The notes beneath the pieces are model-generated. The model made no database searches. It was given only the letters and a program-made list of their open reading frames with translations, and was not told the origin of the DNA. A stretch of DNA of 64,000 nucleotides from Tupaia tana (Eukaryota > Chordata > Mammalia > Scandentia > Tupaiidae): contig JAKSZU010000031.1 of NCBI GenBank assembly GCA_026018925.1, positions 11,412,648-11,476,647 of the forward strand, given 5' to 3'. Each line of letters opens with the position of its first letter. Within the stretch, counting starts at the first letter, position 1. Of this stretch, positions 20,814-31,359 are shown piece by piece. Both the position numbers and the translations under genes were made by a program.

Positions 20814-21093
20814 GGGACCAGCAGTTGGCATAATGGCTATGTCACTGGACTCCCATGTAGTCAACTGTGGGTTGATTCCCAAACCCGGTAGCTTAAACTC
20901 ATGCCGGGCGTGTGTGCGTGCATGCCCAAGATCCTGAGGGGAGAATGGAGGAGAAAGGATTGTGGCATGGCCATCCCCCTGGGGGGGAGGGGTGTGATTT
21001 CTCACTTTCTGTCTCTCTGTCTCTCTGTCTTTTTGGCAATCGCATGCACCCTAAAGCAAAAACCTCTCCAAAAAAAAAGAAAGAAAGAAAAGA
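20814..21093 (+). mobile_element. SINE-L copy
   Basis: Head GGGACCAGCAGTTGGC. B box is diverged (GGGTTGATTCC), and the palindrome is followed by an expanded G run (CTGGGGGGGAGGGG). The tail turns into AAAG units. Confidence 0.93.
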
Positions 21094-21351
21094 CGTTCTC
21101 AAGTGACAAGGGTTACACAGCTCAACATGTCGGGTGGTTCTCTGTTTTCATCATAGCATCATATGTCAATGTAAAAGGTGCTCACTTTTTTATTTCCACA
21201 GCAGAAGTATGTGGTAGAAAACCCCAACCACTGTATTTCACACAGGGTGTATTCAGTGACAACAGCTCTCCCTAAAATTACAATTCACCATTCCTCCTGA
21301 ATGTCCCATAAATAAATAAATAAATAAATAAATACAAACCATCAAATCAAA

Positions 21352-21460
21352 ATGCAAGTGGCATAGTGGTTAAGGCTCTGGATTCCTGCAGGGTCAACCC
21401 CCGACCGGCAGCTTGAATTTCACACCAGGCACATGTGGGTACATGCCCCAAATCCCGAGA
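21352..21460 (+). mobile_element. SINE fragment with AAAT repeat upstream
   Basis: AGTGGCATAGTGGTTAAGGC A-box region, a shortened arm, and CACACCAGGCACATGTGGG. An (AAAT)n run lies at 21306-21335. The body is truncated where an opposite-strand SINE head begins. Confidence 0.65.
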
Positions 21461-21550
21461 CTGGTGAATTCCACGTTGGTGGAACCGGTACTCGAACCAC
21501 AGACCATGTGGGAGTCCAGCACCTCAACCACTATGCCACCTGCTGTCCCC
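21461..21550 (-). mobile_element. SINE head fragment
   Basis: Minus-strand tRNA-like head: B box GGTTCGAGTAC, then CCCACATGGTCTG and GACAGCAGGTGGCATAG at the 5' end. It forms an inverted pair with the preceding fragment. Confidence 0.75.
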
Positions 21551-21612
21551 AACACATTCATCTTTGACTTTTTCCATGCCTTTCCTCCAGGGGCATTCAG
21601 TTGTCAATCTTA

Positions 21613-21690
21613 TTGGGTCATTGGAAAAGTCATGACGCATTTTTGCATTCAAAGAACAGAAAAATACATCACGGCTTCCCCAAAGTCCAA
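21613..21690. mobile_element. mariner-type MITE copy
   Basis: Left TIR TTGGGTCATTGGAAAAGTCA after a TA. The right end is decayed to CCCAAAGTCCAA and no TA follows. Same length class as 3183-3260. Confidence 0.8.
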
Positions 21691-21749
21691 ACACATCTAC
21701 GTAGCATTTAAATAGACATCCTTTGCTCTCTCTATAAAGCTCCTAGGGT

Positions 21750-22022
21750 CTGCTCATGGCCCAGTGGTTAAGGCAGTTAGATGCCACATGGCCGACAGCC
21801 AAGTTCAAGTCCCTCAGCCAGCAGCTTGAGGAACAGGCCTGGCATGTGTGCGTGAGTGTCCAAAGTCCCCAAAGGAGGGAGACATGGAGGAAAATGGATC
21901 GCAGGATGACAGCGTGGCCACGCCCCATTGGAAGGGTGCTTTCTTGCTTTCTGTCTCTCTCTCCTGTCTTTCTTCATCTCTCTCCAGCAAGTGCACACAC
22001 CGTCTGGCAAATTCAAAAAAGG
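21750..22022 (+). mobile_element. SINE-L relative, divergent variant
   Basis: Head GTCTGCTCATGGCCCAGTGG, AAGTTCAAGTCCCTCAGCC. The body has extra bases (GGAGGGAGACATGGAGG) and the palindrome is replaced by CCCCATTGGAAGGG. It is either an older subfamily or a mosaic. Confidence 0.8.
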
Positions 22023-22330
22023 AAACGCTTCTGATGTAGCTTAAAGCTTTTATCTGGGATATAACAGACACTTTATAGAAACCAGACTAAAAGTGAATTA
22101 TTCTCTAAAACTTCATTATGTCGAGAAAAAGAAGAGCTCACAACCTTGCCTATCACTGTTCATGAACATATACCGAGTTGGAAGTAAACACATTCTCTTG
22201 AAAATTCCACACCAAAACGATTCACTGTTAACAATATAGTATGCATCTTGAATGTGCCTTTAAACTGCATGCTACCAGCACAGACAGACATGCACAAGCA
22301 CACACATGGTAAATTTTTGGCTTCATGGTA
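22023..22330. other. unique AT-rich sequence, no gene
   Basis: Nothing recognised. Confidence 0.55.
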
Positions 22331-22333
22331 CAT

Positions 22334-22578
22334 TTTTTAAGAGACATTTTTTGCTACAGGGTATATGCACTCGGTGGAGACAGAGAGAGAGAGAGACCTC
22401 CCCCAGGGGTGGGTGGCCATGTTACAATTCCTTCTCCTCCATTCTCCCCTTGGGATTTTGGGCTCGCACACACATGCACCTGGCATGAATTTTAAGCTAC
22501 CAGGTCTGGGACTCAAACCACAGTCGATTGACTATGGGGGCGTCCAGCGATGAAACCATTTCACCATCTGCTGGTCCC
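22334..22578 (-). mobile_element. SINE-L copy with imperfect TSD
   Basis: Flanks TTCATGGTACATT (22321-22333) and TTCACGGCACATT (22583-22595) differ at two sites. The anticodon-arm side has GTCGATTGACTATGGGGG. Confidence 0.9.
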
Positions 22579-22849
22579 AAGTTTCACGGCACATTAAGAG
22601 TAACACATTACATAGATTTTTTGAAATTATGAAATAGTCTTTCTTTCACAGAAGAACATATATATTGATGCAATTACTCATACACAGTTCATACAAAATA
22701 TATCCAATGGGATTGCTCAGACAATTTTAAAATAATACATACTATCAACTTATCTTCTACAAAAGTTGCAACAATTTACACTTTTTTTCCAGCAATAAAG
22801 GAGATGTCTCTCTTTCTTCGTGACATCTAATTTTACAAAATGTTTGTTT

Positions 22850-23128
22850 GGGGACCAGCCAATGGCATAATGGCTACATTGCTGGACTCCCACATGGCCA
22901 ACTGTGGTTCGAGTCCCAGACTCGAAGGCTTAAAACTCACTTTGGGCGTGTGTGCATACGTGCCCAAAATCCCGAGAGGAGAACAGAAGAGAAGGGATTG
23001 CAGTAAGGTCATCTCCCAGGGGGTGGAGGGGTGTGATTTATAGCTTTCTGTCTCTGTGTCTCTGCTGAGCACATGCACCCTATAGCAAAAATCTCTCTCT
23101 CTAAAAAATAAATAAAGAAAAAGAAAAA
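22850..23128 (+). mobile_element. SINE-L copy with TSD
   Basis: TSD GTTTGTTT (22842-22849, 23129-23136). B box GGTTCGAGTCC, palindrome region CCCAGGGGGTGGAGGGG, tail AAATAAATAAAGAAAAAG. Confidence 0.94.
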
Positions 23129-23379
23129 GTTTGTTTCTAATGTCATAGACTAAAATTCTTTATTCCTATTTTAATTTACATTTCTCTGACAACCAGTGTA
23201 CCTGAAACTTGAACATACGTTCAAGGACAAGTTCAATGCCCCTTTTCCAGGCTGTTTTCTTTCTTCTTAAAGAAACTGCTACATTTTAGGGATTATCTTT
23301 CTAGATTGCTGTGACTTTTTTTTCACACGTATTCATCTATGCTGACCTTTGTGTTTACATATTTTAAAATTTCCTGGAA

Positions 23380-23581
23380 GGTAAGTGCACTTGCCAGAAA
23401 GAGAGAGAGAGAGAGAGAGAAAGTGAGAAAAGAGCCCTTATGCAGGATGGTCATGCTACAATCCCTCCATTCTGTTGGGATGTGAGTCATGCACACACAT
23501 GTGCCCTGTGGACTTGAACTGCATAGTCAACCAAATAGGGACTACCGGCCAGCACAACCGCCATGCCACTGGCTGTTCCCC
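23380..23581 (-). mobile_element. SINE-L copy, decayed
   Basis: A GA-repeat patch (23400-23422) replaces the TCTCTG stretch on minus. The palindrome is lost and the head end is CCACTGGCTGTTCCCC. Old copy. Confidence 0.78.
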
Positions 23582-23654
23582 TGTTATAATTTTATAATGC
23601 ATTATTTATGGAACTTAGTCTGTATACTCTTCTTTTTTAAAATAATTATTTATT

Positions 23655-23902
23655 GGGACCAGCAGATAGCATCATGGTTACGTTGCTGGACTCTCACATG
23701 GCCAACCGCATTTCAAGTCCTAGACCCAAGAGCTTGACACTCATGCTAAGTACATGTGTGTGCATGCTCAAAATCCAGAGAGGAGAACGGAGGAGAAGGG
23801 CTTGTGGTGTGGCCATCCCCTGGGGGGTGATTTCTTGCTTTCTATCTCTCTGTTTCTCCAGTGAGCATAAGTGCCCTATAGCAAAAAATCTCTCTATAAA
23901 AA
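23655..23902 (+). mobile_element. SINE-L copy
   Basis: Head GGGACCAGCAGATAGC, B box ATTTCAAGTCC, palindrome reduced to CCCCTGGGGGG, end CCCTATAGCAAAAAATCTC. Confidence 0.93.
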
Positions 23903-23914
23903 GAAATTATTAAT

Positions 23915-24074
23915 TTAACTTTATTATTACTATTACATTAAAATTTGCTATTAGACACATGCTCACTAGAGAGAGACAGAAAGTGAGAAAGCAAGCTGCC
24001 AGACCTGGGACTCAAACTGCAGTTGCCCATGTGGGAGTCCAACAACTTAGCCACCATGCTATCTGCTAGCCCCT
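23915..24074 (-). mobile_element. SINE-S copy
   Basis: Tail complement TTATTATTACTATTACATTA then AAATTTGCTATTAG. B box on minus AGTTTGAGTCC, head end GCTATCTGCTAGCCCC. Confidence 0.88.
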
Positions 24075-24481
24075 GTATAGACTTCTAAATGGACTGACTT
24101 GCTGCCTCTCATCACCTCCACCACTCTGTGGTTATGCTCACACAACACTAAATAAGCCAATGTCATGATATTTGGGAACATCTGTAGGCTATACCATCCA
24201 GCCACTTGAGAAGTTGGAGTAGATCTTAGAAATGGATTATGATCTGCCTGGATCACTAAGCTCTCTGTTCCCAGCGTTCGTACAGCCGTAAACCACGGCG
24301 TGTCAAGGACTCTTAGCAGATAATCAACATATTGTCCAATAAGCCAGTTAAATACTCACCATTATCGTTTGGATAACGGTTTGTCCCCCAACGTTTCATG
24401 TCTTAGAATTTGATCTTAGTGGGTGATGACTAAGTAGATGCTCCTCAAAGGCTCAAGTGTTGGGACGTGGTTATACTAGTT
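24075..24481. other. unique sequence, no gene
   Basis: Non-repetitive with no coding signal. I could not assign it to any repeat family. Confidence 0.5.
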
Positions 24482-24752
24482 CTTTGTTTTTTTTGTTCAT
24501 TTCTTTGTTTGTTTGTTTTTTGTCTTAGGACATGTGTGCTCACTGGAGAGACAGAGGAAGTGAGAAAGTGAGAAATCACCTCCAGGGCGTATGGCCACAC
24601 TGCAATCCCTTCTCCTCTATTCTCCTCCTGGGATCTTGGGCATGCACGGACATGCACCAGACATGACTTTCAAGCCACTCGATCCAGGACTCGAACCACA
24701 GTCAGCCATGTGGGAGTCCAGCAACATAACTGCTGTGCCATCTGCTGGCCCC
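24482..24752 (-). mobile_element. SINE-L copy with GTTT-rich tail complement
   Basis: The tail is AAAC-rich (minus). B box on minus GGTTCGAGTCC, palindrome decayed to CCTCCAGGGCG. ACTAGTT occurs on both sides (near 24475 and 24760), a possible TSD. Confidence 0.92.
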
Positions 24753-24796
24753 AAGGAACTAGTTATGTTGGGAATCATTTCTTAAAAATTAAGTCT

Positions 24797-24892
24797 TGGA
24801 ACCAGCAGGTGGTAGAATGGTTAACATGCTGGACTCCTACATGGCTGACCATGGTTCAAATTCTGGACCCAATGGCTTGTAACTCACTCCAG

Positions 24893-24930
<38 letters not shown>

Positions 24931-25085
24931 CCCAAATCCCAAGAGGAGAATGGAGTGGAAAAGGTTGCAGCATGGCCAACCCCCTGGGAGGAAGGTTATC
25001 TCTCACTTTCTGTCTCTCACTCTCTCTCTCTGTGTCTCTGGCAAGTATATGAGCCCCCCTATAGCAAAAATCTCTTAAAAAAACG
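24797..25085 (+). mobile_element. SINE-L copy with (GT)n expansion
   Basis: B box GGTTCAAATTC. The natural GTGTGTGCGTG segment after the head has expanded into (GT)n at 24893-24929. End CCCCTATAGCAAAAATCTC. Confidence 0.93.
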
Positions 25086-25099
25086 TCTTTAAGAAACTA

Positions 25100-25316
25100 A
25101 AAGATTTTTAAGGTTTTTAAAAACATTTCTGCTAGGCATGAGAGACACAGAAACAGTACCCAGAGAAGGTACTGATGACATGATCCACTCTCAGTCACAA
25201 CCAGCGTCAGATCGTGGGCACGCGTACACCCAGCGTACTCGGGGGAGACCTACAGATTTGAAGCCAGAACCGTGTCCATCTGCATCAGCCTTGCAGACCA
25301 TCACATGGCCCCCAGT
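25100..25316 (-). mobile_element. SINE-D copy
   Basis: On minus: GGGGGCCATGTGATGGTCTG head, GGTTCTGGCTTCAAATCTGT, GGTCTCCCCCGAGTACGC, ending TCATGCCTAGCAGAAATG near the T-rich stretch. Confidence 0.82.
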
Positions 25317-25770
25317 CCCGAGAAGTAAAATGTTCATCTTGAGCTATCTATCCCTTATCCCAGCCATTGCTACCACCTGCAAAATGATGACGCACCTCAT
25401 TTTGTTCTCAGTCAATATTTTCATAATGTCCTTGGCGAGCAGAGATGAAAGAATTTCTCCAGCCATCAAATATTTACTTTTCCCTAAATGACACCAAGGA
25501 GAACGAGGTAATGGGTGGCGAGTCATATTAACATAAGCCGTAATCTTTGCACATTGAGTAACAGAATCATGTGGAACCCAGAAAAGGGAATCGGAAGGCA
25601 AAGGAAGACTAAGAGGTAGACGAATAATCATGCTGAAGGTCTAGGAAGATTTCTGTCAATCCTCGCTAGGATTGACTTACTGTGCCTAAAAATCCCTGTA
25701 GTCACTGAGGAATCTAAGTGAAAGTCATTCTCGGGAAGTCTCTCATCAGCCTGTGTCGGATTGGAGGCAG
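25317..25770. other. unique sequence, no gene
   Basis: SINE-free. The + frame reaching 25491 starts in the SINE-D and the minus frame 25344-25631 has no recognisable domain. Confidence 0.5.
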
Positions 25771-25776
25771 GTAGAT

Positions 25777-26242
25777 ATTTTTGCTTTGTTTTTAGGGCAT
25801 GTGTGCTTGCTAAAGAGAGAGACACAGAGACAGAGAGAGAGGGAAAGTGAAAAACAATCTCACCCCAGGAGAATGGCCGTCCCACCATCCTTTCTCCTCC
25901 TTCACCTCTTAGGATCTGGGGCATGCATACACACACACCCAGCATGTTTTTCAAGCCACCAGGGCGAGGATTCGAACCCCAGAATCAGCCATGAGGGATT
26001 CATCGTCTTTCTGTTTTTAAAGAATGATTTATTTCAGTTTATTCCTTATCTTCATTGTCATCATTATCATGATGATTAGATTTGACCAGAGAGACAGAGA
26101 GAGAGAGGGAAAGTGGGAAAGCAAGCTGCCAGGTCTGGGACTCGAACTGCAGTCGGCCATATGGGAGTCCAGCGCCTCAACCACCACACCACCTGCCATT
26201 CCCGGGATCCAGTATCTTAACGACCATGCTACGTGCTGACCC
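25777..26242 (-). mobile_element. outer SINE-L, split by a SINE-S
   Basis: Pieces 25777-26017 and 26203-26242 (GGGATCCAGTATCTTAACG to GCTGACCC). The motif GGGATTCATCGTC versus GGGATCCAGTATC on either side of the insert may be a diverged TSD. Confidence 0.78.
26018..26202 (-). mobile_element. SINE-S nested in a SINE-L
   Basis: Tail complement AATGATTTATTTCAGTTTAT, a TCATTATCATGATGAT stretch, ATTTGACCAGAGAGACAGAG, B box on minus AGTTCGAGTCC. Confidence 0.85.
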
Positions 26243-26255
26243 AGAAGTAGGTCTG

Positions 26256-26332
26256 AAGGAGATAGAGAGTGTTGTGGAGAGAGGGACAAACATGTGACCT
26301 GCTCCAGCTCACCCAGCCAGGAAGACAGACAT

Positions 26333-26371
<39 letters not shown>

Positions 26372-26466
26372 GTGTGCTTAAGAAGCCGCAGGGACCCAAA
26401 CCTGGGACCTGGCCATGTGGGCTAACATTACAGAGGATCACACCTCCACAACGCACCCTCCCACAG
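26256..26466 (-). mobile_element. SINE-D copy with (CA)n expansion
   Basis: AGGGACCCAAACCTGGGACC and GGCCATGTGGGCTAACATTA match the SINE-D head on minus. (CA)n at 26333-26370 occupies the position of the short CA motif in other copies. Confidence 0.8.
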
Positions 26467-26573
26467 ATTTTAATTCTGCAAGTTCACATAACACAAACCG
26501 CCGTGTGAGCAAGTACAAATGTTTCCATGGGATCCATTCTCACAATATGTGCGATCTCTGCAAAAACACAGGG

Positions 26574-26752
26574 AAGGGGCCAGTGAGTGGTGGGGTGGTT
26601 AAGGCGCTAGACACTCCCCCATGGCTGACTCGGGGTGGAGTCCCGGACCTGGTGGCTTGCTCTCTCACTTTCCCTCTCTCTCGGTGTCTCTCTCTAGTCA
26701 AATTAAAATAAATGAATGAATACATAAAATTAAATAAATAATTCTAAAACAA
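26574..26752 (+). mobile_element. SINE-S copy with perfect TSD
   Basis: TSD AAAAACACAGGG (26562-26573, 26753-26764). B box is diverged (GGGTGGAGTCC). Tail AGTCAAATTAAAATAAATGA ending AATAAATAATTCTAAAAC. Confidence 0.96.
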
Positions 26753-26833
26753 AAAAACACAGGGGGAACATTCCTGGGCTAACAGAGGAACCCAAACGTC
26801 AATGCAAAAAAAGTGTGAGAAGTATGACAAAGG

Positions 26834-27395
26834 ACCAGCAGATGGCGTAATGGTTATATGTCAAAGGACTCCTACGTAGTTGACCGTGGTTTGAGTCCTG
26901 GATCCGGTGGCTTAAAACTCACACAGGGCAGGACCAGCAGTTAGCGTAATGGCTATGTCGCTGGACTCCCACGTAGTAGACCGCGGTTCGCGTCCTGGAC
27001 CCGATGGCTTAAAACTCACGCCAGGCGTGTGTGTGTGCATGCCCAAGATCCCGAGAGGAGAATGGAGGAGAAGGGATTGCAGCTTGGCCATCCCCCCAGG
27101 GGGTGATTTCTCGCTTTCTGTCTCTCTCTCTCTTTCTGTCTGTCTGGCGAGCACACACACCCTATAGCAAAAACTTCTCCAAAAAAAAAAAAAAAAAAAA
27201 ACCTCAAACTGGGCACATGTGCGTGCGTGCCAGAGATCCTGAGAGGAGAACGGAGGAGAAGGGACTGTGGCGTGGCCATCCTCCCTGGCGGGGGGGGGGG
27301 GGTGATTTCTTGCTTCCCATCTCCCTGTCTCTCTCTGTCTCTCTGGTGAGCACATGCCATATAGCAAAAATCTCTCTCTAAAAAACAATAAAGTA
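26834..27395 (+). mobile_element. outer SINE-L, split by a younger SINE-L
   Basis: Pieces 26834-26929 (head, B box GGTTTGAGTCC) and 27200-27395 (body with an 11-G run at 27292-27302 and end CATATAGCAAAAATCTC). ACTCACACAGGGCA and CCTCAAACTGGGCA flank the insert. Confidence 0.9.
26930..27199 (+). mobile_element. inner SINE-L, young B-box variant
   Basis: Head GGACCAGCAGTTAGCG, A box TAGCGTAATGG, B box GGTTCGCGTCC with C at the usually invariant A. Ends in a 20-base A run. Same orientation as its host SINE. Confidence 0.95.
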
Positions 27396-27682
27396 AAAAA
27401 ATAAAGAAAAAGTATCACCAAAGATGGATAAACCAGTATTTTAAGATTTTTTTTAAAAAAATTGCAATTTTTGTAAACCAACAGGGAGATACTTTCCAAC
27501 CATAAGCCATACTTTATACTTGAAATTCCAGGATGGGGTAAACAAGGCGCGTATGCTATAACCCTCCCGTGAAGCACAGTGCTCAAGCTTCAGCATTTTA
27601 TACACAAAGCAAATACGGAAAGACCTGAGAAATGAAGAGAAGAAAGTCTTCCAAGTAGAGACCCAAATACTGGACAACAAAA
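27396..27682. other. AT-rich spacer, no gene
   Basis: T/A-rich at 27425-27470, then unique. No gene seen. Confidence 0.55.
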
Positions 27683-27692
27683 TGGCACTGAG

Positions 27693-27860
27693 GCTGGCAG
27701 GTGGCATGATGGTTAAGGTGTGGACTCCACACGGCCGACTGCGGTTTGAGTCCCACACCTGGAAGCTTGCTCTCTCTCTCTCTCTCTCTCTCTTTCTGTT
27801 TCTCTGGTCAAATTGAATAATAATAACAAAGAAAATTAAATAAATAATTATTTTAAAAAC
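27693..27860 (+). mobile_element. SINE-S copy with perfect TSD
   Basis: TSD TGGCACTGAG (27683-27692, 27861-27870). B box GGTTTGAGTCC, (CT)n 27773-27791, end TGGTCAAATTGAATAATAAT. Confidence 0.96.
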
Positions 27861-27870
27861 TGGCACTGAG

Positions 27871-28829
27871 TTTTCTGGATCTGTGCATGTCCAACCTAAG
27901 CTAGAGAAGTTTGGAATGCACAAACCCTAACAGAAAGAGGCAAGAGAATAAATAAATAAAAGATACATGAAGAGGTGCATCCGTACGTAAATACAACAGC
28001 CCACAACCATGATCACAGAGCGTCAAATTGGGTGACGCCGAGGTGTCTTTTCAGATGTCCACGATGTCTTGTCTTCTTGGAGCAGCTTCTAGAAGTTATC
28101 CCCCACACACTTCCCCTCCTTCTTTGGAAACACCTGTTCCTTGGCGCTGTGGCTGGCCTGACCGGGCGGCCGCCGCAGAATACCCTGACAATGACAGATG
28201 ATGGGCCACGCAGTGTTTCTGAGAGCTCAGAGGCTCCGACCTCAAGCAGAACGGGGCAGCAGAAAGCTCACGACACCGGAGAAACGAACATCCATCTTGA
28301 AGTTCTTGAAAGCCGACAGGGAGATGAATGATTTAAAGCACCATCGTGCTATTCATTTATGACACACACTTTTTTTTTTTTTTCCTTTTCTTTTCATTGC
28401 ACAAGCCCAGGCTTGAAAATAACAGTGGTCGATCCATTTGGCAGTTTGCTGATAGGAGTCCTTACAAAGGTTTTTTTTCTCCAAAAGACCGAAAATGATG
28501 CTTTTCTCGAATGCCCGGTATGATGTGTGAGGAAGAATCGAAGATGCGCTGAAAACAACCCCTTTGGAATTTTTATGGCCATCAGAGAAGTATCAGAATT
28601 TCTATTTGACCTGAGGCCAAATTCAGACAGAGAGAAGTTTGAATGGATAAAATAAATTGAAATTTTTAAAAAGAAGATATTAAAAGTATTTTCTGTAAAG
28701 AAAAAAAAAACAGAGAAGCACATACAAAGAAGTTTTATGTTATATGAAATATTAAAAAGCACACGACAAAACAGAATGATACTAAGACTTGTGATTGACC
28801 ACTCTTTAACTATTATAAAAATAAAATTA
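27871..28829. other. unique SINE-free sequence
   Basis: 28020-28330 is GC-balanced with CpGs and a NotI-like GCGGCCGCC near 28170. An open frame 27975-28331 (+) with Ser/Thr/Glu-rich C-terminal half has no domain I recognise. T-rich at 28370-28396. A 148-codon minus frame (28394-28840) is also unassigned. Confidence 0.5.
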
Positions 28830-29070
28830 AGGGCCAGCATGTGATATGGTGGTTAAGGCAACTGATCCCACATGGCTCCTTGAGTGGTTCAAATCCAAGA
28901 CCTGGTGACTTGAAAACTGCATGTGTGTGTGGCATTCCCAATCCCGAGAGGAGAATGGAGGAGAGGGGATAGGGGCACGGCCCTCCCATGGAGGTGATTT
29001 CTCACTTTACCTCTCTCTGTCTCTCTCTGACAACCACATGTGCCCTATAGCAAAAAAAGAAAAAGTCAAG
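28830..29070 (+). mobile_element. SINE-L copy
   Basis: Head GGGCCAGCATGTGATATGG, B box GGTTCAAATCC, palindrome lost (CTCCCATGGAGG), end CCCTATAGCAAAAAAAG. Confidence 0.9.
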
Positions 29071-29223
29071 AAAAGAACAGAAAGATCAGATTTAGAATAT
29101 TTATGGCCATCGTACTGAGAATGTGAGGAAAATTCCTGAATAAGAGTAGCTCTATATTATATGATTCGGACAAGCATTCACAATGTTCACTTGGTTTTCA
29201 TGCAGGTAAAGAAGCTGCATTTG

Positions 29224-29488
29224 GGGACCAGCAGTTGGCATAATGGCTATGTCACTGGGCTCCCATGTAGTCAACCATGGTTCAAGTCCCGGACCCAATG
29301 GCTTAAACTTACACCGGGCGTGTGTGCGTGCGTGCCAAGATCCCGAGAGGAGAAAGGAGGAGAAGGGATTGTGGTGTGGCCATGCCCCCTGGGGGGTGAT
29401 TTCTGGCTTTCTGTCTCTCTTTGTCTCTCTGTCTTTCTGGCGACTGCATGTGCCCTAAAGCAAAATTCTCTCTAAGAAGAAAAAAAGC
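29224..29488 (+). mobile_element. SINE-L copy, low divergence
   Basis: Head GGGGACCAGCAGTTGGC, B box GGTTCAAGTCC, palindrome CCCCCTGGGGGG, end GTGCCCTAAAGCAAAATTCTC. Confidence 0.95.
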
Positions 29489-30800
29489 AGACGCTACACT
29501 TGAAATTTAAAGCTGGGTCATTGCATGCAGAGAGTCCAGCTTCCTAATTTTGCATGAGCACGATCCACCTCTCCCAGTCTTAGCCAGGTGTTGACTCAAC
29601 ACACACACACACACACACACACCCAGCCGCTCACTCAGCCAGCTCATAACTACCAACTCTTTGGGCACTTCCCCTTAACAAAGGACCCTCTTCAAGTCCC
29701 AGCCTGTCTGGTCCCCGCAGGTGACATTTCTGCGTACACAGTGATTTAGCCTTTCAAACCCAGCACGGTGAAGCCGACTTCATACGAATGGCAAATTGAG
29801 CAAAGCGAGTTTAAAAGCAACTAAGCACAAGTAAGTAAAAAAGTACACATGCTGTTGTAGAGCTGCCATCAACATTTTCTGTGCCCGTGCTTCGGCCGTC
29901 CCAGAAAAATCATTCTTGTAGCCAGAGACTTCGTGAGCTCCTGGCGAGAGAAAGGCACTGATTCCCCACATCATCGCTCCAGTCCCTCCACTTCCTGTCT
30001 CGCACTTGAGCGCCTGGAGAGGCTTTGTCACCAGCCTCCCGTCTTCTCACTGTGCGGAAACCAACGCTCAGATTAGTTGCTCTGGAAACGCGGGTATGGC
30101 TTCAGGCAGGTCGTGTCAGCGTCTGCAAAGGGCACGCGAGGCCCGTGGGCGTTGGCGCTTGGGTTGGAAAGACAGTGACACTTGGAAGCTGTCAGAGCTC
30201 CTGACAGCCATGGGAGCCACAGGTAATACCGTGTACCTGGGCCTCCTCCTGCTGTTGGCCGAGTTATTAGCAGAGCAGCAAGATGACGCGTTCACTAAGG
30301 CCCTGGTGGGGGGTAGGCTAGAATGGCCCCGACCTAGAAAACCAGAGCTTGGTCTGCAGGCAGGAGCGAGCGCTGAGAATCTGGGACAGAGCGAGACGCA
30401 TTTGCTCAGCCCTTCCAGGAATACTCCCAGTGCCCTCCTTCCACTGCGCACAGCACAGAGCAGCAGCAAAGATCGCGGCGTATCTGAAAAGGGGGCCTAG
30501 GAAGCTCATTTCTGCAGCAGGCTCCCGGAAAGCCATTTTATAACCTAAACTGCGTGAGTTGTGGGGCATTGCTAAGGGCTCCGGGGCACGTGGACTTTGC
30601 GATTCATCATCTAAGTCCACGAAACTGGATGGTGTCTTTACTGCTCTTATTTTTTACATTCACTCACTGAATAGCTTCACAACATACAAAATGGATTTTC
30701 CCAGCCAGAACATACTGTGTCTTAGTCTAGTCAAATAAATTACCAGACACGTGAGCCTCCACACATCAGTTTCCGTTTTTTGACCCGCTGAGTGTTTGAC
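29489..30800. other. GC-richer SINE-free island, possible exon or regulatory block
   Basis: Among the longer stretches without SINEs. (CA)n lies at 29599-29622. 29880-30610 has raised GC and CpG. A + frame 30006-30500 includes a GCCATGG start context at 30208 followed by a Leu-rich, signal-like run (YLGLLLLLAELLAEQQ). No homologous family was recognised, and the upstream Met choices are arbitrary. A gene is possible but unproven. Confidence 0.45.
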
Positions 30801-30814
30801 TTTTTTTTTAATTT

Positions 30815-31063
30815 ATTAATTTTTTAGAGATAGAATTTTGCTATAGATATGTGTAGTCACTGGAGAGACAGACAGACAGAAAGAGAGAAATCAACCACCC
30901 CCTCCCCAGGGATATGGCCACACCGCAATCCCTTCTCCTCCATTCTCCTCTTGGGATCTTTGGCACACACACACATGCGCCCGGCGTAAGTTTAAGCCAC
31001 CGGGTCCGGGACTCAAAACCGTGGTCTACATGGAAGTCCAGCAATGTAACCATCTGCTGTCCC
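30815..31063 (-). mobile_element. SINE-L copy
   Basis: Tail complement TTAATTTATTAATTTTTTAG. B-box region on minus GGTTTTGAGTCC (one extra base), palindrome CCCCCTCCCCAGGG. Confidence 0.9.
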
Positions 31064-31109
31064 TGTTTCTTTTTTTTAAATCCCTTAATTTTTTTTTTTC
31101 CAAGTTATT

Positions 31110-31351
31110 CTTTGTTTGTTTTTCTGCTATGGGTGGGTGTGCTCTCTGGAGAGACAGAGAGAGAGAGACTGAGAAATCACCCCTTAAAGGGGATGGCCAC
31201 CCCATGATTCCTTCCCTTCTCTTCTTGTCTCAGGATCTTGGACATGCCTGCACATGTGCCAGGTGTGTTTTGCAAGCCACCAGGTCCAGGACTTGCACCG
31301 CGAAGTCACCCATGTGGGGTGCAGCCTCCTTCACCTCCCACCACCGGGGGA
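31110..31351 (-). mobile_element. SINE-L copy, older variant
   Basis: Has the extended arm CAGCCTCCTTCACCTCCCAC between A and B boxes seen at 7464-7717, and a disrupted B box (GGTGCAAGTCC). Palindrome CCCCTTAAAGGGG. Confidence 0.85.
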
Positions 31352-31359
31352 CCCATTCT

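Noticed and set aside
24893..24929. (GT)n as a specific regulatory Z-DNA element
   Set aside because: It is an expansion of the GTGTGCGTG motif inside a SINE-L. Nothing else indicates regulation.
26912..27586. 224-codon minus frame, among the longest in the window
   Set aside because: It fuses antisense frames of two nested SINEs. The same peptide segments appear at many SINE loci.
30006..30500. confident protein-coding gene
   Set aside because: Composition and a Kozak-like GCCATGG are suggestive, but there is no recognised homology and no defined splice structure. It is kept only as a candidate island.
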